Assembly: GCA_947501115.1 (NCBI GenBank)
Contig: CANMVX010000026.1
Coordinates: 1-49,345 of the forward strand
DNA: 49,345 nucleotides
Reading direction: 5' to 3'
From: Haliscomenobacteraceae bacterium
GTDB lineage: Bacteria; Bacteroidota; Bacteroidia; Chitinophagales; Saprospiraceae
The translations under genes were made by a program, and so were the position numbers. The notes below the pieces were generated by a model that saw only the letters and a list, made by a program, of their open reading frames with translations, did no database searches and was not told the DNA's origin. The number at the start of each line of letters is the position of its first letter. Positions within the stretch are counted from its first letter, which is position 1. This document shows positions 8,609-18,005 of the stretch, one piece after another.

Positions 8609-9262
8609 ATGAGAATTGAAGGAATTGTTTTTGATTTAGACGGAACCTTAGCGGACACAGAACCCTTACATATTGATACCTGGCTGGTCATTTTAAATAA
8701 CCTGGGATTAAAATTCGATGAATCCTGGATGCACCAATGGATTGGTTTATCTGACAGATTAGTGGCAGAACACGTTTGTGAACACTTTTTGAAAAACCAA
8801 TCTGTTGAAGGTCTTCAACAATTAAAGCAACAAACCTATAGAAATAGAGCTATAACTGAGGTCAAATTATTTGACCAGGTGGAAGATTATCTTAATGAAA
8901 TAACTCAATTTGTACCCATAGCGTTAGCTACAAATAGTTCTCAGGATGATGTTTCCGCTGTGTTTCAGGCCACAAATCTTCAACGACATTTGAAAGTCAT
9001 TGTGACGGCAAATGACGTGTCCAATTTAAAACCTCATCCGGAACCATACCAGTCCGCATCCTTCAAATTAGGATTGGAACCTTCCCTTTGTTTCGCACTG
9101 GAAGATTCGCCAGCGGGTATTCATTCTGCAAAAAGTGCTGGCTTATTTGCTATTGGCGTCGAAAATTCCCATCCTTCAGAAAAATTAAAAGAGGCAAATC
9201 TTATTTTTTCTGATACCCCAAAGGCATTAGCCTTTATATTAGATGTTTTAAAATCAAATTGA
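8609..9262 (+). CDS. HAD-superfamily phosphatase, beta-phosphoglucomutase-like
   Basis: A 217-aa HAD subfamily IA protein with all four motifs: DLDGTLADTE (nucleophile and acid/base Asp), ALATNSSQDD (motif II), LKPHPEPY (motif III Lys) and FALEDSPAGIHSAKSAG (motif IV). The helical cap lies at residues ~15-85. These enzymes dephosphorylate small phosphosugars or isomerise sugar phosphates. A sugar-phosphate substrate is likely next to a kinase/transporter operon transcribed divergently, but motifs cannot separate phosphatase from mutase activity. A lipoprotein gene starts 6 nt downstream, so the two are co-transcribed. Confidence 0.85.
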   Translation: MRIEGIVFDLDGTLADTEPLHIDTWLVILNNLGLKFDESWMHQWIGLSDRLVAEHVCEHFLKNQSVEGLQQLKQQTYRNRAITEVKLFDQVEDYLNEITQFVPIALATNSSQDDVSAVFQATNLQRHLKVIVTANDVSNLKPHPEPYQSASFKLGLEPSLCFALEDSPAGIHSAKSAGLFAIGVENSHPSEKLKEANLIFSDTPKALAFILDVLKSN

Positions 9263-9268
9263 AGTAAA

Positions 9269-9787
9269 ATGAAAAAGAATATTTTTCCCTTCCTTTTAAT
9301 TTCCCTCTTATTAACCGCTTGTTTCGGCCCCCAAAATAATGACCACAAAAATCATGTTTACGCAAATGATTTTGAATCCCTTTTTGGTGTGTTTCCCAAT
9401 GTTTTGAAGGGAAAAAGTCATAGTGGCGATTGTTATTTTCAGGTGTCTGATCAAATCGAATATACCACCGGATTTTCACAATTTTTTGAGAATATATCTC
9501 CTAACTCCTTCGCAAAGGTTAAAGCCAGTGCCTTTGTATATCTGCCGGAAAAAGATATCCAGGCTGAACTACAGATACAAATTTGGGACAAACAAGGGAA
9601 TATGCTCAATATGAAATCTTTACCATTTGAAACGCGCGATCTAGGAGTAAGCCAATGGAAAAAAATAAGTCTGGATATGGATTTAATTAAAGATTATGAT
9701 CCATCCAAACAAATCAGGATATTTATCCATAATCCCTACAGGAAATCGTTTATGTTAGATGATTTTCAAGTGACTTTTCTTCAGTAA
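9269..9787 (+). CDS. Lipoprotein with a jelly-roll-like, carbohydrate-binding-like domain
   Basis: A 172-aa exported lipoprotein. The signal is MKKNIFPFLLISLLLTAC with a clear lipobox (LTAC). The rest is rich in beta-strands, and the ending (ISLDMDLIKDYDPSKQIRIF, later FMLDDFQVTF) resembles the last strands of CBM-like jelly rolls that end in a DDF motif. No catalytic residues are evident. The gene overlaps the convergent membrane protein by 38 nt. A role in binding glycans or in the envelope is plausible but is inferred from fold pattern and neighbours only. Confidence 0.65.
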   Translation: MKKNIFPFLLISLLLTACFGPQNNDHKNHVYANDFESLFGVFPNVLKGKSHSGDCYFQVSDQIEYTTGFSQFFENISPNSFAKVKASAFVYLPEKDIQAELQIQIWDKQGNMLNMKSLPFETRDLGVSQWKKISLDMDLIKDYDPSKQIRIFIHNPYRKSFMLDDFQVTFLQ

Positions 9788-10994
9788 CCTGAGCGTAAAA
9801 AAACAATAACGCAATAGTTAAAAAGTTGGAGACCAAAAACAAGTTATGAATGGGGATAATCATCAGATTATAGAACAAAACGATTTCCATTTTTAGCAGG
9901 CCCAAAAGAAAAACCCTGAAATCAATTTTCCAATTCAAATATTTATAAGGAATCAATAAAAGAAGGGGAACTAAAAAGGTCAGAAGCATTTGAATATTGA
10001 CAATAGACGGAAGATTTTCCTTTGAAAAAAATTTAGCAAGACCAAGTCCATTCTGAATAGTGGGTGAAAGTTTTTGGAAATCCTCCCCTATCACTGCTGT
10101 TACGTAATGTTTTGGTAATGCCAAAAAAGTATGAATCTCAAAAATGGCACCAGTGATGATCATTAAAAAAACACCTGTTATAAAAGCTGAGGCTAACATG
10201 CTATAAAGCGCTTTTTTATGGTCAAATATCCAGTATGCCAGGAAAATAGCAGGTAAAACGGGTAAAAAACTGTAGCGCGTTAATAATCCTAAGGCCATGG
10301 TTACCCCAATCAACATAGCATTTCCCTGCCATAAACTGTAGGCAAATAAGACAAAAAACAGCACGACAGGTCCCTCATCACCCATTGAAAAATCATTAGG
10401 TTCCAACTTGAAGATAGATTTAAACAACACAAATACGGGTATCCACACCAACAAACTGTGCCAACCCGCTAAATGATATTTTCTTAATAATAAAAAGCCT
10501 AATAATAGGGCTATAATAAAAGAGAACCAGGTAATCCATCGCAAATCAAAGTCGAACCATACTGCTGGAAGATAGGTCATCCACATGGACGGTAAATAAA
10601 TGGGTTCCATACCCCCCCAAATTTCAGGAATAATTCTATAAACCCCCGTTTGGTTCATAAACCTTTTGCATAATATTTCCATAATTGGAAGCATATCAGC
10701 GATTTTATAATCCACCGGTATTTTAACCATCAAATCTACAGCAATGGGATAATAGAGGTATAATAGATAAGAAAAAGGCAAAATTAGGAGGTATTTCGAC
10801 CATTTATGACCGAAACCGTTCGGTTTTTCAACGGGTATAAGGTAAACTACACTAAAAAAGAGTCCCGCACTTAAATACAAAAAGGAATTATTATTTAAAC
10901 CATATCGATAAACACCTTCTGAAAGGCCAATCATTTCAAAATAGGCAAGAATCAACAATAAGGAAAATAAGAAAAAATATTTTAAGTGCTTCAT
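9750..10994 (-). CDS. Polytopic membrane protein, possible GT-C-type glycosyltransferase
   Basis: About 414 aa with some ten hydrophobic spans and hardly any soluble domain. Periplasmic-side loops (MLPIMEILCKRF, EIWGGMEPIYLPSMWM) and the alternating span/loop pattern resemble lipid-linked mannosyl/glycosyltransferases of the DUF2029/GT-C type, but no decisive motif (such as an early DxD) was seen. I prefer the ATG at 10994 (MKHLKYFFLF) to the TTG at 11024. It lies 46 nt after the esterase gene on the same strand and is probably co-transcribed with it. Function unknown. Confidence 0.6.
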   Translation of the reverse strand: MKHLKYFFLFSLLLILAYFEMIGLSEGVYRYGLNNNSFLYLSAGLFFSVVYLIPVEKPNGFGHKWSKYLLILPFSYLLYLYYPIAVDLMVKIPVDYKIADMLPIMEILCKRFMNQTGVYRIIPEIWGGMEPIYLPSMWMTYLPAVWFDFDLRWITWFSFIIALLLGFLLLRKYHLAGWHSLLVWIPVFVLFKSIFKLEPNDFSMGDEGPVVLFFVLFAYSLWQGNAMLIGVTMALGLLTRYSFLPVLPAIFLAYWIFDHKKALYSMLASAFITGVFLMIITGAIFEIHTFLALPKHYVTAVIGEDFQKLSPTIQNGLGLAKFFSKENLPSIVNIQMLLTFLVPLLLLIPYKYLNWKIDFRVFLLGLLKMEIVLFYNLMIIPIHNLFLVSNFLTIALLFFYAQVTEEKSLENHLT

Positions 10995-11040
10995 AAACAG
11001 ATATCTGTACTTTATTGAAATCAAATGAAAACATCAACGC

Positions 11041-12627
11041 TTAGTTATTGCCATACAATTTGTCAAGCAAGCGATATCTGTTTTCAGAAGATAATAACAC
11101 TGATTTTGATACAACATCAAGTATCATAATTTCACCTAAATCATTGGCCGGTTTTAGAGGTTCCCACTGAGGTAAATCAGCACCATTGGGGTTGCCTGTT
11201 TTAATGAAATTAGCGAAATAGGAAAACATGGTTTTAGAAACCAGATGGTCATCTTCTGTCCAATTCATTTGTTTAACTAACTTTAGATTACCCATACAAT
11301 ATTCAATTTCGCAGGCATGAGGAGCCCCAATAGGTCTTGGAGCATTGGGAGAACTTCCTATAACTGCCGGTGGAATTTTGTTAAATAAATACCTGAAAAC
11401 AGGTTTTTTACTCTTTAACCCATGTAAACTTCCCCATTTCCAGGTACTATAGGAAATAAATCGGTCGGAAGCCAGTGCAGTTGCTGAAGCTAAAACCTCC
11501 TGTGCATTGTTTCCCGGATAATTTTTTAAGACCTCTTCATAATCTTTTGGATACAAAGCTTTTATTCTATTCATATAATTTGAGGGCTCCATGCTTTGAC
11601 CTTGCATAACTCCCTGACCAGGTATTTCTGCCGAATTCCACCCTAACAAAAGAGGTATTTGAGCTTGCTCATTTGCTTTTAAAATGTCTAAAGGAGATTT
11701 TGGATAAAAATATCCATCGATGACCGTAGGAAAAGAATATTTTTTTGGCTCAATAAATAATTCGAAAATATCTCTGGTACTTAGTTTTCTAAGATTACTT
11801 AAAGAAGGATAACCAACAGAAGTAGCCAAATCCAATCCTTTTTTTTCTGCCTCGGCTAAAGGAATGGGAGAAAGGGTTGGGAAAATACCTGCACCACTTT
11901 CACCGATGGCCCCAGCTATTAAGGAAGACGAAAGCGGAGAGGTCATTTGCGCACTGACAGAGACTGAGCCAGCTGATTCCCCGGCAATGGTCACCTTTGC
12001 AGGATCTCCACCAAAGGCTTCAATATTTTTTTGCACCCATTTTAAAGTGTGATGCTGATCCAATAAACCGTAATTTCCCGATCCACCATATCCACTTTCC
12101 TTACTTAATTCTGGATGGGATAAAAATCCAAAAACAGATAATCTATAATTTGCTGAAACAACAACGATGCCTTGCTTTGCCATTTCGGCGCCGTCATATC
12201 TTGGTTCCGATGCATCTCCAGCTATGAAACCACCCCCATAAAAATAGACTAATACAGGTAAACCTTTCGTATCTCTATTGGCGGGAGTCCAGACATTAAG
12301 ATAAAGACAGTCTTCGCTCATTCCCGCTGAACGAGAATACATATCACCAAAAACCTCCGCTTGAACAGGTCTTGGACCAAACTGCTTGGTTATTTTAACC
12401 CCTGTCCAACTATTTAGGGCTTGAGGTGCCTTCCATCTTAAATCACCAATGGGAGCCTGGGCAAATGGGACGCCCAGGTAGGTCTGCAATCCCGTTCTAT
12501 TATCATAATTACCCTCTATCATTCCTGATTCAATTTTCACTTGAACAGGGAAATTTGGATCGCTTTGTGCTTGCATAAAAAAACTACTAAATGTGAATAA
12601 TAACATCAAAAAATTATGGGATTTCAT
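11041..12627 (-). CDS. Secreted type-B carboxylesterase
   Basis: A 528-aa alpha/beta hydrolase with a signal peptide (MKSHNFLMLLFTFSSFFMQAQ). It carries the carboxylesterase type-B signatures: EDCLYLNVWTP, the oxyanion loop YFYGGGFIAG, the nucleophile elbow TIAGESAGS, an acidic residue in LGWNSAEIPG, and the catalytic His in GAPHACEIEY. Length is normal for the family. In Bacteroidota such enzymes remove acyl groups from polysaccharides or glycosides; the setting among glycan genes suggests deacylation in the periplasm or outside the cell. The substrate is unknown. It is divergent from the GH20 operon, with an ~93-bp gap that should hold both promoters. Confidence 0.9.
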   Translation of the reverse strand: MKSHNFLMLLFTFSSFFMQAQSDPNFPVQVKIESGMIEGNYDNRTGLQTYLGVPFAQAPIGDLRWKAPQALNSWTGVKITKQFGPRPVQAEVFGDMYSRSAGMSEDCLYLNVWTPANRDTKGLPVLVYFYGGGFIAGDASEPRYDGAEMAKQGIVVVSANYRLSVFGFLSHPELSKESGYGGSGNYGLLDQHHTLKWVQKNIEAFGGDPAKVTIAGESAGSVSVSAQMTSPLSSSLIAGAIGESGAGIFPTLSPIPLAEAEKKGLDLATSVGYPSLSNLRKLSTRDIFELFIEPKKYSFPTVIDGYFYPKSPLDILKANEQAQIPLLLGWNSAEIPGQGVMQGQSMEPSNYMNRIKALYPKDYEEVLKNYPGNNAQEVLASATALASDRFISYSTWKWGSLHGLKSKKPVFRYLFNKIPPAVIGSSPNAPRPIGAPHACEIEYCMGNLKLVKQMNWTEDDHLVSKTMFSYFANFIKTGNPNGADLPQWEPLKPANDLGEIMILDVVSKSVLLSSENRYRLLDKLYGNN

Positions 12628-12720
12628 CTCTTTCTTTTTGCGTGAAAATGTTTTTAACCTTTACAAATAGAAATATAAGACCAAAATTTCATAAATTAGA
12701 TTAATTAATCATTGAAAATC

Positions 12721-15291
12721 ATGAAAGCTATCCTAATGTTTCAAAAAACGGGGCCTATTTACCTGACCTTCTCTCTTATGATTTGGTTATTTACCTCCTG
12801 TCAAACAAATAGTTCCAGTGTTGATCTTGGAATTACCTGGAAGTTAGAAAAAAACTATAAGAAGGAAGGAATGGATAGGCATATCGTTCTATTTACCTTG
12901 GAAAATAAAGGTGAGAAGGATATAACGGGTAACCAATGGGCATTATACTGGAATCAAGCGCCAAGAAGTATCCTCTATAAAGATTCTTTGAAACCAGTGG
13001 ATATCAGGTGGATTAATGGTGATTTTTACGAAATGAAACCTCTGCCGGGCTTTAAGCTTGAAAAAGGTAAAAAAATGGATATTGCCATTGAGTTTGATGG
13101 CTTTGCGATTAAGGAAACCGATGCTCCCATGGGTTTATATATCGTGGACGAACAATCAAAAACCAAGGTAATAACATCGGTTACTATTGAACCCTTTTTA
13201 TCTGGCAATCAAATAAAAAGAGGTGCTAATGATGCTGAGCCTGTCCCTTCAACCGCCTATTTATATACAGAAGGGGAAAAATTAAGCAGTGTGTCCCCGA
13301 AAGATAAACTACCTCTCATACCATTGCCTGTAAAAATCCAATCTACAAAAGATAGTTTTTCAATTAAACCCAATTTGTCTGTCTTCTATTCAGCAAAATT
13401 TCAAAAGGAATATGACTATTTAAAGAAAGTATGGCCCGGTAAACTGACTAAGGTGAGTAATGCCTCAGAAGCCAATATCCAATTACAAGATGATGCATCG
13501 ATAGCTGGAAATGAGGCATATAAACTTAATATAAATAAAGATAAAATTCTTATTTCCGCGTCGAAAAATGCAGGGCTTTTTTACGGTATGACCAGTTTAT
13601 TAGCCTTGACAGATGAAGAAAATAACAAAATTGGGGGCTATGAACTGGAAGATAAACCTGCCTATCCTTACCGGGGAATACATATCGATGTTGCCAGAAA
13701 TTTCCAATCTAAAGAAACCCTGTTCAGATTGTTGGATCAAATGGCAAACTATAAATTAAACAAATTACTCTTATACTTAACGGAAGATGAGGGCTGGAGA
13801 ATTGAAATCAAGGCATTTCCTGAACTAACCAAAGTGGGTGCAAGGAGAGGTCATCCTTTCAATAAAACAGATTATTTGCAGCCTGCTTATGGTTCAGGAC
13901 CTTCCCCGGACGATAAAAATTCCTTTGGAAATGGGCATTATTCGCAAGACGATTTCAAGGAAATTCTCCTTTATGCCGCCGAAAGACATATAGAAATTAT
14001 ACCCGAAGTGAATTTTCCAGGTCATGCAAGAGCAGCCATTATGGCCATGGAAAACAGGTATGAAAAATTTATGAAACAGGGAAATCAAAAGGAAGCCGAA
14101 AAATATCGACTCATTGATCCTGCAGACGTATCGAAATACCGATCTGCTCAATATTATACTGACAACATTGTTTGCGCCTGTCGTCCTTCTGTTTTAGCAT
14201 TTTATGAGGTTGTTTTAGATGAATTTGTGCGTATGTATGAAGAGGCAGGAATTCCGCTTCATACCTTTCACTCAGGGGGTGATGAGGTTCCAGCGGACGC
14301 CTGGAAAGGATCGCCGATGTGCAAAAAGTATATGTCGGAAAATCCTGGCATCATGAATACCAGAAATCTTCAGGCAGATTTATTTTCAAGATTATTACCC
14401 CTTTTTGAAAAAAGAAATATTGAAGTGGGGGGCTGGGAAGAAATTGTTATGTTTTATAATCAGGAAAATAAACACACCATAAATACTTCATTTGCTCAAA
14501 AAAAGGTCATTCCCTACATTTGGAATAATTTATGGGGGCAACAGGATTTAGGTTATAAAGTAGCCAATGCAGGCTACAAAATAGTTCTTTGCCCTGTTAC
14601 CAATACTTACTTCGATTTAGCGTATTCAAATGACCCAAGAGAACCTGGTTTATATTGGGCTGGCTTTGTTAATGAAAGAGATGCCTTTGCTATGTTACCC
14701 GAAAATCTTTTCTACTCCACCCGTCATGATGATATGGGAAATACGTTTGATGTTGAAAACGATTTCAACGGAATGGTACGATTAAGTGAAGTGGGTAAAT
14801 CTAATATTTTAGGTGTTCAGGGGCAACTTTGGAGCGAAACGATTAAAGGGGTAAAAATGCTTGAAACTTATTATATGCCAAAGCTTTTGGGATTAGCTCA
14901 CAGAGCCTGGGTCGGTATGCCTGCATGGAGTAATTTGAAAAGTGAGTCGGAAAGAGATGAAAAATTATCGGCCGATTTTAACCAGTTTATTGATAGAGTA
15001 ACTGAAAAGGAATTCAAAAGAATGGACAAAGGTAAACAACCCGTCCACTACAGAATACCTGCTCCCGGGATTTTACAAAAGGGAGATTCCCTGTTTTTGA
15101 ACAGTGTTTATCCGGGCATGGATATTCGCTATACCCTGGATGGTTCAGAACCTAAAGCAACCTCAGAAAAATATACCGGACCAATAAAAACAAAATCAAG
15201 AAAAATAAGGGCTAAAGTTTTCAATTCTGTTGGACGAAGTGGTTTTGAAAGCGAATACCTGTTAAAATCAAAAAACTATGAAGAATACTGA
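12721..15291 (+). CDS. GH20 beta-N-acetylhexosaminidase lipoprotein
   Basis: Large exported hexosaminidase (~856 aa from the ATG at 12721; the frame extends three codons further to a TTG). A lipobox (LFTSC) follows a hydrophobic segment. Domains in order: an N-terminal chitobiase-like CHB_HEX region (~30-180), a GH20b domain, then the GH20 barrel from PYRGIHIDVARNFQ. The catalytic pair is D521-E522 in HSGGDEVPADAW. WSETIKGVKMLE closes the active site. A C-terminal Fn3-like chitobiase domain contains YTLDGSEPKATSEKYTGPI. It removes terminal beta-GlcNAc/GalNAc from oligosaccharides at the cell surface or periplasm. The next gene begins inside its last codons, so the GH20-NagX-SIS set is one operon. 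Confidence 0.93.
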   Translation: MKAILMFQKTGPIYLTFSLMIWLFTSCQTNSSSVDLGITWKLEKNYKKEGMDRHIVLFTLENKGEKDITGNQWALYWNQAPRSILYKDSLKPVDIRWINGDFYEMKPLPGFKLEKGKKMDIAIEFDGFAIKETDAPMGLYIVDEQSKTKVITSVTIEPFLSGNQIKRGANDAEPVPSTAYLYTEGEKLSSVSPKDKLPLIPLPVKIQSTKDSFSIKPNLSVFYSAKFQKEYDYLKKVWPGKLTKVSNASEANIQLQDDASIAGNEAYKLNINKDKILISASKNAGLFYGMTSLLALTDEENNKIGGYELEDKPAYPYRGIHIDVARNFQSKETLFRLLDQMANYKLNKLLLYLTEDEGWRIEIKAFPELTKVGARRGHPFNKTDYLQPAYGSGPSPDDKNSFGNGHYSQDDFKEILLYAAERHIEIIPEVNFPGHARAAIMAMENRYEKFMKQGNQKEAEKYRLIDPADVSKYRSAQYYTDNIVCACRPSVLAFYEVVLDEFVRMYEEAGIPLHTFHSGGDEVPADAWKGSPMCKKYMSENPGIMNTRNLQADLFSRLLPLFEKRNIEVGGWEEIVMFYNQENKHTINTSFAQKKVIPYIWNNLWGQQDLGYKVANAGYKIVLCPVTNTYFDLAYSNDPREPGLYWAGFVNERDAFAMLPENLFYSTRHDDMGNTFDVENDFNGMVRLSEVGKSNILGVQGQLWSETIKGVKMLETYYMPKLLGLAHRAWVGMPAWSNLKSESERDEKLSADFNQFIDRVTEKEFKRMDKGKQPVHYRIPAPGILQKGDSLFLNSVYPGMDIRYTLDGSEPKATSEKYTGPIKTKSRKIRAKVFNSVGRSGFESEYLLKSKNYEEY

Positions 15292-16381
15292 CAAACAAAG
15301 ATACCTTGCGGTAGATGTCATGCGGGGTATTACCCTTATTGCTATGATCATTGTAAATGATCCTGGTTCGTGGGAACATGTTTTTCCTCCGCTCCTTCAT
15401 GCTGAATGGAATGGTTTGACCCCAACAGATTATGTATATCCCTTTTTTCTTTTTATTGTTGGGGTTTCCATAGCGCTGGCTTATCAACCTAAATTAGATA
15501 ATGGAGAGGCAAAAAAAGGGATGGTATCGAAAATTTTTATTCGTGCGCTTAAAATATTCGCTTTGGGTATTTTCTTATGGTTATTTCCTTCCTTTGATTT
15601 TACTGACATTAGATGGGCCGGTGTTTTACAACGTATTGCCCTCGTCTTTCTGGGAAGTGCCCTATTATTCCTTTATACAGACCATAAATTTCATCTACGA
15701 TTTGCCGCTGTGGTGCTGGTTGGTTATTGGATTTTAATGGCGTATGTTCCCGTTCCAGGGATAGGATTTCCAGATTTAGGTGTGCCAGAAAAAAACTGGG
15801 CACATTATATTGACAAGATGTTACTGCCAGGTAGAATGTGGCAAAAAACATGGGATCCTGAAGGCATATTAAGTACCCTTCCCGCCATAGTCACTGGTGT
15901 TTTTGGTCTTATTGCCGGACATATCATTCTTCATCAACAGGAAATTAAGCAAAAACTCCTTTCTTTGTTTTATATGGGTTTTGTTCTCATCGCTCTGGGA
16001 GATTTATGGCAATGGTTTTTCCCCATCAATAAAAATATCTGGAGCAGTTCATACACCTGTTTAATGGGAGGATTTGCTACGCTTTTTCTGGCGTCGTTAA
16101 TCTATCTTATAGATTTAAAAGGAAATACAAAATGGATTTTTCCAACGAGGGTTTTTGGAACGAATGCCATCACAGCTTACGTTCTTTCTGGCGTATTAAC
16201 TGTTATTTTTTATAATGATGCCCTCATTACCAATGGCTTGAATGGTCAATTTATGGCTTTAGCCTCTTCCGTTGGTATAGCACTTCAATTATCCTCCTTT
16301 TTATATGCCCTTATTTACGTAGGAATTATCTATGTACCTCTATATTTCCTATTTAAAAATAAAATTTTCATTAAATTATAA
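15278..16381 (+). CDS. nagX: NagX-like transmembrane acyltransferase (DUF5009/HGSNAT-like)
   Basis: A 367-aa membrane protein with about ten spans. RYLAVDVMRGITLIAMIIVN with DPGSWEHVFPPLLHAEWNG is the signature of the heparan-alpha-glucosaminide N-acetyltransferase-like family, including the conserved His in the first loop and TPTDYVYPFFLFIVG. In bacteria NagX is encoded with N-acetylglucosamine/chitooligosaccharide genes and is thought to acetylate amino sugars across the inner membrane or to move them. The start overlaps the GH20 stop by 14 nt, which implies translational coupling. The family is clear; the precise reaction in bacteria is not established. Confidence 0.88.
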   Translation: MKNTDKQRYLAVDVMRGITLIAMIIVNDPGSWEHVFPPLLHAEWNGLTPTDYVYPFFLFIVGVSIALAYQPKLDNGEAKKGMVSKIFIRALKIFALGIFLWLFPSFDFTDIRWAGVLQRIALVFLGSALLFLYTDHKFHLRFAAVVLVGYWILMAYVPVPGIGFPDLGVPEKNWAHYIDKMLLPGRMWQKTWDPEGILSTLPAIVTGVFGLIAGHIILHQQEIKQKLLSLFYMGFVLIALGDLWQWFFPINKNIWSSSYTCLMGGFATLFLASLIYLIDLKGNTKWIFPTRVFGTNAITAYVLSGVLTVIFYNDALITNGLNGQFMALASSVGIALQLSSFLYALIYVGIIYVPLYFLFKNKIFIKL

Positions 16382-16386
16382 CAAAA

Positions 16387-17103
16387 ATGTTCGAATACCA
16401 GGAAAAAGCGATTCAACAGTTAAACGATATTGTTTTAAATCAAGAAAATGCCATTATGCAGGCTGCTGAATATTTAGCAGCCTGTATAATTAACGATCAT
16501 ATTATTCACACTTTTGGCACAGGTCATTCCCACATGATTGGTCTGGAACTCTTTGTCAGAGCAGGAGGTTTAGCCAACGTAAATGCCATGTTAGACAGCA
16601 TGGTGCTCACCTCCGAAGGTTCAAGAAGGAGTGCAGAAATAGAAAGAATTTCAGGTTTATCAAAAATTATTTATGATCAGCATAACATCTCACAAAATGA
16701 TATAATGATCATCATTTCTAATTCAGGACGCAATGCCATGCCTGTAGAAATGGCTATGATAGCTAAAGAAATGGGTATTAAAACCATTGCCATCACCTCA
16801 TTAGAACAATCAAAACAATACCCTTCAAGGCATCAATCAGGAAAAAAACTATACGAAATAGCAGATTTAGTACTAGATAACCGGGTTCCTTCCGGAGATG
16901 GATTATTAAAAATAGGTGGAAACCTTACGGGAGCAGCCTCTACCCTATCTGGTGTTTTTCTGATTAATCTGGTGGCTACCGAAGCTATGAAAATAGCCGA
17001 TGCAAAAGGGATAAAACTACCTATTTACCACAGTCAAAATATTGATGGATTCTCCAATGAAACTTTATATGAAAAATATACAGGCCGCATAAAACTTCTG
17101 TAA
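16387..17103 (+). CDS. SIS-domain sugar-phosphate protein (UPF0309-like)
   Basis: A 238-aa cytoplasmic protein with one SIS (sugar isomerase) domain. HTFGTGHSHMIGLELFVRAGG is the phosphosugar-binding N-terminus, MIIISNSGRNAMPVEMA is the SxSG(x)N loop, and IKTIAITSLEQSKQYPSRH follows the next strand. The C-terminal GDGLLKIGGNLTGAASTLSG is typical of UPF0309/SIS_2 proteins. It starts 5 nt after nagX as the third gene of the operon. It may isomerise or deaminate an amino-sugar phosphate (a NagB-II-like role), or sense one as SIS regulators do; no HTH is present. Fold is confident, reaction inferred. Confidence 0.82.
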   Translation: MFEYQEKAIQQLNDIVLNQENAIMQAAEYLAACIINDHIIHTFGTGHSHMIGLELFVRAGGLANVNAMLDSMVLTSEGSRRSAEIERISGLSKIIYDQHNISQNDIMIIISNSGRNAMPVEMAMIAKEMGIKTIAITSLEQSKQYPSRHQSGKKLYEIADLVLDNRVPSGDGLLKIGGNLTGAASTLSGVFLINLVATEAMKIADAKGIKLPIYHSQNIDGFSNETLYEKYTGRIKLL

Positions 17104-17991
17104 TCAACCTTTTGATGCTGCTTTATTTTTCACGGCAAACTGAAATAATATTTGCGCTGTAATGGAAAATATAAAGGCAGTTAAGATGATTAAATAAGCG
17201 ACCGGTTTTTCTGTATGTAAAGAATACCTGAGCAATATGGTAGTGATAATAAAGCAAGCATTTCTAAATAATAGCTCAAAGGATGCCTTGTATAATAAAG
17301 AAAATATAAGTAAAAACACATCGGCAAATATCATGACATTGAAAAAGTCAGCGTAGAAAAAAGTATCGGGATGTGGTGTTTTTACCCCCGCGCTCAAAAG
17401 TTTGAAAATATCTGTAAACCAATGACCTATGCTAAAGAAACTCATTCCAAGTAACAAAATCATCATGGTAAAGGCAACCATTTTTTTAACTTGAATGAAT
17501 CTTTCTTTTTCGAATGAAGTCTCAGTAGATGAATTACTGTGATAAAAAAAGTAATAACTAATGGTTAATCCAAACATGGTCAAAGCTGCACCAAGATCTA
17601 AACCAATTTTTAAAAATAATGGATTGTTATATTCAATTTGAGCAAAAGGATCTACTTCGGCTATGTCATGAAAAAAACTTCTTAGGGTTATTAATGATAT
17701 AATTTCAAACTGCTTTCCAACAAAAGCAGAGGTCGAGTTTGGTATAATAATAACCAGTAAAAAGACTTCGTAAAACAGTAAAATACTGAACGGAGTATAA
17801 ATTGCAGCTATGTAACTCTCCGTTTTACCCGAGGACAGATAGCTAAGTTGCTCAAAATTATTTATGGAAAATATATACAATAAATGAAATATAAAGCCCA
17901 GAATAGCAAAATACAAAGTTATTTTTTCAACTCTCCTTTCAGGATTTAGACGAAAAATACGATCATAAAAATTAGTAAGAAGTGTTAGCAT
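17104..17991 (-). CDS. Seven-to-eight-span integral membrane protein of unknown function
   Basis: A 295-aa hydrophobic protein with repeated ~20-residue spans (ITLYFAILGFIFHLLYIF, LITLRSFFHDIAEVDPFA, later FFNVMIFADVFLLIFSLLYK). Small polar loops contain conserved-looking charged residues (FFHDIAEVDPF). No enzyme motif was recognised. Its last base abuts the SIS gene on the opposite strand, so the two operons converge with no space. It lies 14 nt after the D-threonine-aldolase-like gene and is likely in its operon. No function is proposed. Confidence 0.6.
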   Translation of the reverse strand: MLTLLTNFYDRIFRLNPERRVEKITLYFAILGFIFHLLYIFSINNFEQLSYLSSGKTESYIAAIYTPFSILLFYEVFLLVIIIPNSTSAFVGKQFEIISLITLRSFFHDIAEVDPFAQIEYNNPLFLKIGLDLGAALTMFGLTISYYFFYHSNSSTETSFEKERFIQVKKMVAFTMMILLLGMSFFSIGHWFTDIFKLLSAGVKTPHPDTFFYADFFNVMIFADVFLLIFSLLYKASFELLFRNACFIITTILLRYSLHTEKPVAYLIILTAFIFSITAQILFQFAVKNKAASKG

Positions 17992-18005
17992 TTTAATTTA
18001 ATTTT

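Noticed and set aside
8425-8691. 88-codon minus-strand frame in the ROK/HAD gap
   Set aside because: It overlaps the start codons of both clear genes and has no sensible protein pattern.
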